The notes under the pieces were generated by a model. The model was not told where the DNA came from and ran no database searches. It worked only from the letters and a program-made list of their open reading frames with translations. A DNA stretch of 64,000 nucleotides from Puniceicoccales bacterium (GTDB taxonomy: Bacteria; Verrucomicrobiota; Verrucomicrobiia; Opitutales; UBA953). A program made the translations under genes and the position numbers. Of this stretch, positions 60,601 through 64,000 are shown piece after piece; within the stretch, counting starts at the first letter, position 1, and each line of letters starts with the position of its first letter. The stretch is from NCBI GenBank assembly GCA_031256995.1, contig JAIRPL010000016.1, positions 1-64,000 of the forward strand, in the 5' to 3' direction.

Positions 60601-63600
60601 CCGCACAAGCGTTGAAACCTCAAACCACTATGCTGTTTCCGGAGCGCTTGCCCTTGCCGCCGCGAGCGATGCGGTGTTCGCGCTGCGGGATGCCCTGGTC
60701 TCTGGCAATGGCGGCGCGATCGATGTTGTCGCTGGCGGGGCCGTGACTTTCACCGGGGGCGGGACGTATCTTTTCTCCGGCAATAAATCCGGAGGTTTGG
60801 GTGGCGCGATTTTCAGCAAAACCAAGCTCGTCCTTGGTGGCACAAACGAGAATTTCCATTTTGCGGCGGATAATTATTCCTCGTGGAATGGTTCAGCGGG
60901 TGTTGCGAACTCCATCTACTTGGATAACGCCGCCCTCGAGGTCAAAGGTTCTGGCTATACGCGCTTTGATGCCCCGGTCATCGGGGTTGGAGGGGGGGCG
61001 ACGTTTGACAAAACAGGCTCCGGTGTTGTCGTTTTTGGCGCGGATTCCGATTTTGGTGCCGCTTTCAACGCCTCGGCGGGGGTTCTCCGCCTTGAAAACA
61101 ATGCCGCGGTCACCACGGCGGCCGCCGCCAAACTGGGTACCTCGGTGCGTGTCGAGGGGCGTGGCTCACTCAATGCCGCTTCGTTTGCCTTGGGGCCTCT
61201 CGTTTTTGCGCCCGATTCGGCCGTGTTCACGCCGGGGCAACCGCTTTTTTCCAATCCCGCCTCCGATGTCGGCCGCTACGGAAAATTGACTTTGTCCCCT
61301 GCGGCTTTGAGTTCAACCGGCAACAATGGACCGCTTGTTTTTGAGTTGGATGTCAACGGAGGATTTTCCGGGAGTGACACCACCCCTGGCGTCACCCATG
61401 ACAACGTGCAGGTGCTCAATGCCCCGCTGGGCTTGACCTCCAGCGTTCCTGAATTCGCGCTCACCTATTTTGACGCCGCCACGCCTGCCGCGCGTCGTGA
61501 TGCCACATACACCCTCATTTCAGGCAACATCGCGTTCATGCAGGCCGGCGATGGCGATCTTCCAAAGTTCGGGGTTGCCGGTTCGACCGGTTTGTTTGAC
61601 GGGATTTATACCCTTAAAGACCAAAATGGAAATCCCCTTGTCCCGGCTGGCGAACGGCAGGTGTTCACCGTTTTCTATGAAGACGCCGGAACCAACGCCG
61701 CTTTTGCCACCCCGAATGCCGCCACGGATCCTGGGTTGAAATTGTCGGTCACGAACAACGCCAATCTCGCCCTCATCTGGAATTCCGGCAGCGGCAATTG
61801 GTTGGAAGATGGCGCAAGCGTTGATGGCACGGGCTATCCGCACTGGCACACCGCCACCAAGCCCAACCTCGCCTTTGTCGATGGCGACTCGGTGAGCTTC
61901 CTGCCGCTTGGCGCCGGCGTTTCCGAGACGATCCATCTTCGCGATTCCGCCTCCGACACCGTCGCCCATGTCATCCCCGTTGCCGCCATGAACGTCGCGG
62001 CTGGCGTGCGCGAATTCACTGGCGCGGGCGCCATCGTCTCCGCTGACGTCGCCCATTTGCCGCCGCAGACCTCCTCCGCCTCCTTCCTGTCGAAGAAACT
62101 CACCCTCGCCAATGGCGCGAGCGTGACGTTCTCCAACGAGGGCGGCATCCAATTTGACGGCGGGATCCACCTTGGCGACTCCGCCACGTTGCGTCTTGCC
62201 GGAGACTTCGGCGTCAACGCCAGCCTGGCGAGCACGACGTCGACAACGGTGCAAGACGGCGTCCTGGCCTCCGTCATCCGCGATGCCTCGCCCGGCGTTG
62301 TCGGCAATGTCGCCTATGCCGGCACCCATGCTTACAGCACGGAAACGCGCAACACCCCCTCGACCTCCCGTCTCACGCTTGGGGCCGACAATTCTTTCTC
62401 CGGCAACCTCACCGTGGAAAGAGGCCGCTTGATCCTTGCGGGCGACAATTCCGCCAGTGCCACGCGGGGTGAATACCGTGTTCTGAACGGCGGCGCCCTA
62501 GAAATTTCCAGCAACCGGAATGTGAGCAGTGACGCGTCGCAATACAACCGCCTTGTCCTCGAGGGTGGCTCCACCCTGGTGCTTCGCCAATACACACCAC
62601 TTGCCGGGGAAAGCAGCCCGGCGGGCGGTCACGCCTATTCCTCAAACTGGGCAATTGCCGCGCCCACCTCCGCCGGGACTCTTGTCACCTTTGAAACGCC
62701 GGATTCCGGCACCGTGCGTTTTGACGGCACCCTCTCGGTGGCTGCGGGCGACGCCCTTCACTCCTCCACCGTCTCGCTGCGCAAGACGGGTGCCGGCCGG
62801 CTTCTGCTCATGTCCGCCCCGACGTTGACCGCCTTCCGGGGGGCGACCACGGTCTTCGACGGCACGCTGGCCCTTGGGGGCGCGGCCAGTCTTTACCCCT
62901 CGGCTTCCCTCACGCTGCGCGATGCCGCCGTGTTTGACATCACCGGCGTCAATGCCGCGACCGCGGTCAAAAATCTGGCCAGCAACCTGAACCTTGCGAC
63001 GGCTGACACCACGGAAGTCCTGCTGGGCGGAAACACGCTCACGGTCGACATCACGATCTCCAACGCGGATTTTGGCGGAACATTCGCCAATGCCGGCACG
63101 CCCGCCGGGACGGCATTTTCCCTGCGCAAAACCGGGGCCAGGGACTGGACTCTCGCGGGTGACAGCTCCCGCGCCTACTCGGGTTCCACGCAAGTCGCGG
63201 AAGGGCGCGTCATCGTCGCGAACATGGGCGCGCTTGGTTCTGGCGCCGTCGTGCTTCATGGCGAGGGATCCACACTTCGTCTCGACTTTCAAAACGGGGG
63301 CGTTTTTGCCAATGATCTTTCGCTGGGCGCCGTTGCCGCAGCGGATGAGAGGCATTCCAACGGAATCCTGCTTCACGATTCGGGCAATCTTGCCGTTCTG
63401 GGCGGCACCTCGACGGATTTTGCTGGAACGGTCCAGGTGGAGGCTGGCTCCACCCTCGCCATCCGCGCCGCCGTGAATCTTGGAAAATCCGTCCTGTCCC
63501 TCGGCGGCTCCAGCGCGGCCCTTGCCGGCGGCACCCTTGCCGTTGATGGCACGCTTGACGCCGCGTTTTCCTATGCGACGACCCCGTTGCTGCTTGATGC

Positions 63601-64000
63601 GGTCCGTTCGATCGGGCTTGGGTCCCACAACGGTGGCACGATCCATGTGGGTGAAACCGTGGCGGGCGGGGATGTGCTTGCCTTGCGCGTGAATTCCAAG
63701 ATCGAGAACGGTTTGGCGGGCACGGAGGATGCCGCCGGCAAGTACTCCCTTGCGAAAACAGGCGCCGGGGTCCTTGTGCTCGGCTCCGACGAAAACAGCT
63801 ACACCGGGACCACATTCCTGCTTGGTGGCACCCTCGCCCTCGCGGGCGGCGGCACCGTGGCCTCCTCCGCGGGCCTCGAAATTTCCGACGCCGCTGTGTT
63901 CGACCTCGCCAGCCTCACGGCCGCCCAAACGGTTGTGCAATCCCTCCGCTCCGCCGGAAACCTTGGCACGGCGGCAACCTCCATGGTCCGCTTTGGAGAT
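48683..64000 (+). CDS. giant secreted PATR-type autotransporter-like protein, 3' end outside window
   Basis: One reading frame, open for 5,106 codons from ATG 48683 to the last base; the stop lies beyond the window. A long signal peptide is likely: charged head (RPKAVSFPRRFF), hydrophobic AAAALAAGLASAPCAPAA, cleavage near residue 63; an internal ATG at 48773 gives a shorter head. The rest is almost pure beta-helix-like sequence, Gly/Ala/Ser/Thr/Asn-rich, with repeated PATR-type motifs (NTYAGQTTVNG at 50023, NSYSGATTISGG at 50587, NTYTGTTTVGE at 58481, NSYTGTTFLLGG near 63797). Such repeats form the passenger part of type V autotransporters in many bacteria, and Opitutaceae carry many of them. 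The membrane barrel is not seen. Four header segments, each like the start of a separate passenger, lie at 48881, 52166, 54884 and 61778. The protein is probably cell-surface or secreted, perhaps binding glycan or host surfaces; this is inference. Confidence 0.9.
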   Translation, partial: MTHNAIPQSFDATATVAGAPRSCAALGRVPMVPRPKAVSFPRRFFAAAALAAGLASAPCAPAATLYWINTTTNWWTNNPPGSSADLHWRTSGTAVNRTWVNGENNQAVFTINAPGDGTTWGSTPTQEVPFGNDSREPAIADLVENGVVTRYGITVESGNFVFLSKKNNRQILFGSGGIEIQTGASLTLQKSGTVYYEYTGDTVIRQGATLKLTHADAFSGATETPLTKCVVQGTVQVSANNSLGAVDFDGGTIGVTAGTLRLRGNITAGGGADASNVLVSTITASPSVQIGSVAASPRLSVDVARHGRLDIGAVLADGTSGAGAAAASSLEKSGLGELRLLKAATYTGDTVINAGTLSLFEAGAVANSAKVNLAAAAATFDIAGISAGTAKIKNLAGVLGSQIYLGGKTLEIAGEGSFAGTIADGSVANGGEGKLSLTGGTLSLSGENTYAGQTTVNGATAALKLVGAATLASSDVHLLNSAVFDISGTLSGAVVKKITATSDTGSGTSVRLGSKTLTVQGSGVASSEFAFHGSIQGSGSLTLDAESELFSLQGANTYAGDTLINHGTLKVQGTGGALGADNASNYGGAIVLANEDSLFAYAVGDAGKIQTLSGVVSGLGSIAKSGNSTLTLAGQNSYSGATTISGGTLRAAADQVLSANSVVSFSGATVSLDIAGTRQTIAGLSSSSISNSAKVLLGAGVLTVAPIVDCSFGGVIQGTGSLVKTGSATQAFSNAQDYTGATNVLGGELALSASGSISKSSGVMLANAATFSIAGLSSSTGEYASLSGDSTGIGTVIQSLQSASSASVVNLGANNLLVNGDFSFSGRVTGTGTLHLKDSAGAINGNVLFQSSVNFTGSSPVNIVSNSGVVMLEGPAVIKGGSGVSLSGANNIYFKSGATIEAPASGSTLQVALDEGAIAKFSGDTHIGALDGDRYSVEVFSGELHVQNSGGQSFATDGKIRIGAGATLSGAGTIRSPHIDIQGTLRPGFSSSETFSWDDNANALALSTSSGNGGGTLRFITSGNTLNLAGGTIIIPSFGPNGEVGNVRVDGDDANPGHIHFSGSVTVAPDLFSYFSNASAGSSKDYKIISAIDGLSVPAKIDAGSGETPLDQGNLSSYITIDASYPGKGGRYSPYLEYASDPDGKYIKLFIVNTGTPQTLHWDGAKGNIWQNAKTSQEADATKNWHGAADPTGSGFFQNGDHVVFDSAGIGALNVSIASDGVVVGSMKVAESVSYTFDAPSATTLKSTGALTIGDGVSSASVGFSGNVTISSEGLEIMGANVGFGAPVGARAGGVSIFGETTTDTNVTFNSLTSEGGFRIENDTANAHVIVQSSFSNTAGDVVVGNSATGNGLTSTVEFRGEVRTSAGDFIVENTGRAVFKSKDFEGNIKDNIYIEDGGQVAFDNPSILIRYNGVISSTGTPTGTALLVKDSTALDLRGGNTYAGITEIGSSATLTLWETGKIENSSTVLLSGSGATFNISPATGSVEFPNGPGAFDQGVKIKNLVSDKADSIVNVGGNLLHIQDASGVYAGILKGSGKFYVASGNLDLTGDSATLAPDNFTGEIVVGGSAKLGIGSNGRISTSSHVSLLGNGVFDISGATADVSIRDLLSRTTESTAKVILGSNKLEITAAGFGNPSALSGVDTGKFTGTIEGAGGLVLSGGNLILTGASSFEGPTQITGGPLPAVLSLVGNSASISKSSLVELSNFAGSKLDISRLTGKTGDYGTFASAGSYTLPNAGTSIKGISGGGLAGGNVDLGENALLLKGSASLVGKIFGGTNSMFIVDGGSSLTITTAATEGRFGNDNFHGSLLLNGGSLSVAQVTQLGSNSSKLLFNGGNFSVTAPAGSLFDLSSKGVSALGDNTLHSIPGSGIPATIKFGDVDGTGSFSNSTTGLVQIGNFEGTIAKNSWSIESGKTVGTVAADVSRLAVHGSAVTGMATIRNLAGISGLTFDLRVEAGTNNVDNFLVASSGGGAVSPTLIGSGNVIKLSAFELGSTYELVTQEGGFSSLPAGSVHDVSSSFSLQLPGGSFPGGGSGRLGTKVLVKDASSQGQVLYLTSFLHNFALTWVGGDPNGPAKWQNWAGTNDLINWSATASSQATDYFVAGDVVTFDAVGVARNSVTIADDVNVGAMTVANAAYTFVGNGKTISGRASHTDTSSGLSSVSTGLLLIDNATAVFGTGVALDFEGYRLENSSSATFNNAFNLGENGAPQSQLSIVGDSTLVIANATAAAFTASSLSNVIQLGDDSGSSGTKGTLRFEVNGGSTAYAFGSGTGGAATTLKIANAGGVIDVQGGGSGGSSLKVQIGQSVTGLDGTAATGLLSKTGSGTVEFLGDVAVREIAVTDGVAVFGNQALGGSVTLGEGVVAGSIIVNNGASAQFWDNTAFALSEQGTVTLGDTTQGTLAILDSGTGTAGADGLVAHNFDAGFGTDAGIVLGGAGGVFHVASGLNVILANGVDDVTGQSGLLIKEGQGILTLAATAASTYTGGTEVREGRLVINGLLGATSGAGDYAGGIAIAANAGLVFGDTAAAASQKISGVIGGYTPSSGSTGYGSIEKLGANTVTFSGNVDANQIVISGGAGAVTIFGDVVTPTTVTLHKQGTAAPSFTVKGDATGRILSNTALTFDAAAKVVLGEDANIGASIADSSGNLAFANVGTGTSGSPETLFPFAAAHDVEINLRGDGANIGVVAGLRVVLLASISGADSPVFVKSGDGELVLPDAGALENFGGKVQIDMGASGTSDAPKGVLEIGADHFKNALGGDGVLRVNVATNEFQGPLGPVPAAYPTNDFHFGTTVGTDFAGTIELANATLSLAASTSPVNPGSGASQEAQDVYAAALADYTAQNEGRTNAGILRGTGPVRPTLQLDGPVPDTADINGTNGGTAVVQPRADGAAVIIGNLVGKGGLLDFATSALELASPSLVVEDLDVRENLKLRVVAVGLSNGISIPTYYTDPDRNILDFWSGASGPAGRLLVQANGNVQGGNLNLQFVNNKGTVMNASQQGDTIAIYDPTNGNDASAPRTGFALFDYSANVQNSAGLGAVNGIYIDYALSSITAYAEGASTVNGSGNPAAAPGVVTLNAGDAANPKLSAKLLGDGGFAFVNELPVGANASRRSLDVGNAESNYAGNTRISNLDVTVLHPNAFGATAELLLVGDAAASKAARLDLVKYEGADNSPEASATVSNLTVSKLTGGQNTEIHLGKSWHTDSAELVTAATLTVGSASAPAVPTADTGEFEGVISGLGNLVVQGDATHSGVNGVSLTLSNANTYTGTTTVGEAAVLALKKNATSGTLGGIAASSDLRLGGTTGTSAVFDIEQLGDANAAGVAVIRNLNTQGLPTSAALDAGTKILLGANTLQIGLNGSADTGNGVFHGVISDAASSVGADALVKSGSDASTFTLAGQNTYQRRTVIEAGTLAVTGLLGAGSDLVHGASPTHAAHVHTNNYEGEIRIPSGARLVLDASLAMGNQTFSGEILGGAGTPSYGSIEKKNTNTVAFFGPVAVNTLTLTGGNVLFGDAESAVRVVLNFADGTSTGAPAVSISSGAVAHVWDNTNLEFAAAATISLGDASTTGTLRILNHELPHEYDATAELWKTSSATATAPIALAWTFAAGTVVKLGNGGGVFFVEDGVNATFAPVFSNATSYGALIKRGDGTLTLAGLHNDYSGPTTVEEGVLHVTGLLGSSDGSLEGDYYAAISIAKGGAVIVENDTHVQRLSNVGGFDPDGAGSAPATYGTFVKRGANKLVLNQLVDVNRLEITNGTVDIGERGLPAVVTLRKADDGSNVVAPSDPGAPSLEISGGATVRIWDDTKVSIADPGTLVFGSPAGSSAATQGTLIIENSSSPAVAKSFVLGWNAATNTTSAHGTEIHLRGLGGVFDVDAQLEAVLLPWISGEGALVKRGAGALSLSGRNSFTGGVTLEDGKLVLGAEIDFDEDSVPDLVGSGRALGVASNPGANGASAGWITVPSGKSGNVEVRTSVETSNHYAVSGALALAAASDAVFALRDALVSGNGGAIDVVAGGAVTFTGGGTYLFSGNKSGGLGGAIFSKTKLVLGGTNENFHFAADNYSSWNGSAGVANSIYLDNAALEVKGSGYTRFDAPVIGVGGGATFDKTGSGVVVFGADSDFGAAFNASAGVLRLENNAAVTTAAAAKLGTSVRVEGRGSLNAASFALGPLVFAPDSAVFTPGQPLFSNPASDVGRYGKLTLSPAALSSTGNNGPLVFELDVNGGFSGSDTTPGVTHDNVQVLNAPLGLTSSVPEFALTYFDAATPAARRDATYTLISGNIAFMQAGDGDLPKFGVAGSTGLFDGIYTLKDQNGNPLVPAGERQVFTVFYEDAGTNAAFATPNAATDPGLKLSVTNNANLALIWNSGSGNWLEDGASVDGTGYPHWHTATKPNLAFVDGDSVSFLPLGAGVSETIHLRDSASDTVAHVIPVAAMNVAAGVREFTGAGAIVSADVAHLPPQTSSASFLSKKLTLANGASVTFSNEGGIQFDGGIHLGDSATLRLAGDFGVNASLASTTSTTVQDGVLASVIRDASPGVVGNVAYAGTHAYSTETRNTPSTSRLTLGADNSFSGNLTVERGRLILAGDNSASATRGEYRVLNGGALEISSNRNVSSDASQYNRLVLEGGSTLVLRQYTPLAGESSPAGGHAYSSNWAIAAPTSAGTLVTFETPDSGTVRFDGTLSVAAGDALHSSTVSLRKTGAGRLLLMSAPTLTAFRGATTVFDGTLALGGAASLYPSASLTLRDAAVFDITGVNAATAVKNLASNLNLATADTTEVLLGGNTLTVDITISNADFGGTFANAGTPAGTAFSLRKTGARDWTLAGDSSRAYSGSTQVAEGRVIVANMGALGSGAVVLHGEGSTLRLDFQNGGVFANDLSLGAVAAADERHSNGILLHDSGNLAVLGGTSTDFAGTVQVEAGSTLAIRAAVNLGKSVLSLGGSSAALAGGTLAVDGTLDAAFSYATTPLLLDAVRSIGLGSHNGGTIHVGETVAGGDVLALRVNSKIENGLAGTEDAAGKYSLAKTGAGVLVLGSDENSYTGTTFLLGGTLALAGGGTVASSAGLEISDAAVFDLASLTAAQTVVQSLRSAGNLGTAATSMVRFGD
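48881..52165 (+). other. giant protein module 1
   Basis: Residues 67-1161. The header (YWINTTTNWW, with DLHW and QAVF following) is succeeded by roughly 100-residue PATR units carrying NTYAGQTTVNG, NTYAGDTLINHG, NSYSGATTISGG and DYTGATNVLGG. It closes with a segment containing YKIISAIDGLSV and KYIKLFIVNTG, immediately before the next header. Confidence 0.65.
52166..54883 (+). other. giant protein module 2
   Basis: Residues 1162-2067. The header (WDGAKGNIWQNA, TKNWHG, NGDHVVFDSAG) looks like the start of a separate passenger domain. Two weaker PATR units follow (NTYAGITEIG near 53003; SSFEGPTQITGG near 53697). The module ends with STYELVTQEGGF and QVLYLTSFLH before the next header. By eye this module is less GC-rich than the rest of the gene. 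Confidence 0.6.
56191..56860 (+). repeat. long-period repeat, copy 1 of 3
   Basis: Order of elements: LLG, GDYAGGIAI, VIGG, YGSIEKLGANTV, VTIFGDVV, VTLHKQGTAAPSFTV, then INLRGDGANIGVV. It is the most divergent copy: its WDNT-equivalent and LIK-G segments are degraded. An earlier half copy (55720-56190) has SIIVNNGASAQFWDNT, GTLAILD, GGVFHVASGL and LLIKEGQGILTLA. Confidence 0.5.
58940..59715 (+). repeat. long-period repeat, copy 2 of 3
   Basis: About 258 residues: VTGLLG, NNYEGEIRI, GGAGTPSYGSIEKK, LFGDAESAV, GAPAVSISSGAVAHVWDNT, ISLGDASTTGTLRILN, GGGVFFVEDGV, YGALIKRGDGTLTLAG, DYSGPTTVEEGVLHVTGLLG. It matches copies 1 and 3 in element order. Confidence 0.6.
59716..60450 (+). repeat. long-period repeat, copy 3 of 3
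   Basis: About 245 residues: VTGLLG, GDYYAAISI, YGTFVKRGANKLVL, VDIGERGLPAVVTLRK, GAPSLEISGGATVRIWDDT, GTLIIENSS, GLGGVFDVDAQLE, GALVKRGAGALSLSG, NSFTGGVTLEDGKLVLG. It lies directly after copy 2, so these two are in tandem. Confidence 0.6.
61778..64000 (+). other. giant protein module 4, incomplete
   Basis: Residues 4366 to at least 5106. Header: WNSGSGNWLEDG, YPHWHTA, DGDSVSFLPLG. PATR-type motifs follow: NSFSGNLTVERG (62388), AFRGATTVFDG (62827), YSGSTQVAEG (63176) and NSYTGTTFLLGG (near 63797). The module continues past the window. Confidence 0.6.

Larger units (their letters stand above)
54884..61777 (+). other. giant protein module 3
   Basis: Residues 2068-4365, the longest module. Its header is WVGGDPNGPAKWQNW, DLINWSATA, AGDVVTFDAVG. 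It contains the long-period repeat and PATR motifs TYTGGTEVREG (56131), NTYTGTTTVGE (58481), NTYQRRTVIEAG (58888), DYSGPTTVEEG (59664) and NSFTGGVTLEDG (60409). It ends with FELDVNGGF, TYTLISGN and FYEDAGTN before the last header. Confidence 0.6.

Noticed and set aside
48683-64000. CRISPR or tandem DNA repeats in the last 15 kb
   Set aside because: The repetition is at the protein level with drifting codons; no identical 25-40 base units with regular spacers were seen.

Overview
The window looks like a piece of a chromosome from the phylum Verrucomicrobiota, most likely an Opitutaceae-type organism. The reasons are the high GC, dispersed housekeeping genes, several conserved but unnamed proteins, a methylmalonyl-CoA pathway pair, and above all a giant secreted protein built from autotransporter passenger repeats (PATR type), a kind of gene common in that family. 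FeoAB, a SdhC/SdhA (possibly fumarate-reducing) complex and the MmdA/Mce pair would suit an anaerobic or microaerobic, propionate-forming gut or sediment life. That lifestyle is inference.

Layout. Bases 1-2528: the 3' part of an AT-rich acyltransferase gene, then a gene-poor stretch with a decayed IS256-type transposase fragment and short direct repeats. 2.5-9.5 kb: prmA-hisA (+), feoA-feoB (-), ftsY (-), aroE (+), with terminator hairpins at two convergent gene ends. 9.96-21.9 kb: a long minus-strand block read from 21.9 kb downwards: sufB, rpmF, plsX, metX, a PIG-L deacetylase translationally coupled to a formyltransferase, an unknown protein, an AmpG-like transporter, sdhC and sdhA (no sdhB). 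22.1-30.2 kb: a holin-family membrane protein and a YdcF/ElyC-like protein (+), a RecB-like helicase-nuclease and an HTH-metallo-beta-lactamase fusion (-), a secreted unknown (+) and a GT25 glycosyltransferase (-). 30.4-35.6 kb (-): gyrB, mce and mmdA. 35.7-41.4 kb: a thioesterase (+), DUF4492, a TonB/TolA-like protein, a HAD phosphatase and an OmpA-like lipoprotein (-), then a phosphohexomutase (+). 41.5-41.7 kb: tRNA-Gln(CTG) and tRNA-Thr(TGT) (-). 41.8-48.2 kb (+): an acidic unknown protein coupled to an RlmI-like methyltransferase, a membrane protein overlapping a YiiX-type cysteine hydrolase, and a CPA2 antiporter with two C-terminal RCK_C-like domains.

48,683 to the window end (+) is one uninterrupted reading frame of at least 5,106 codons with a signal peptide, about a quarter of the window. 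It holds four header segments, each of which looks like the start of a separate passenger domain, many PATR-type repeats, and a separate long-period repeat of roughly 240 residues. Its 3' end lies outside the window, so the membrane anchor or beta-barrel is not seen. This is the most unusual object here.

No CRISPR array, rRNA gene, intact insertion sequence or recognisable riboswitch was found.
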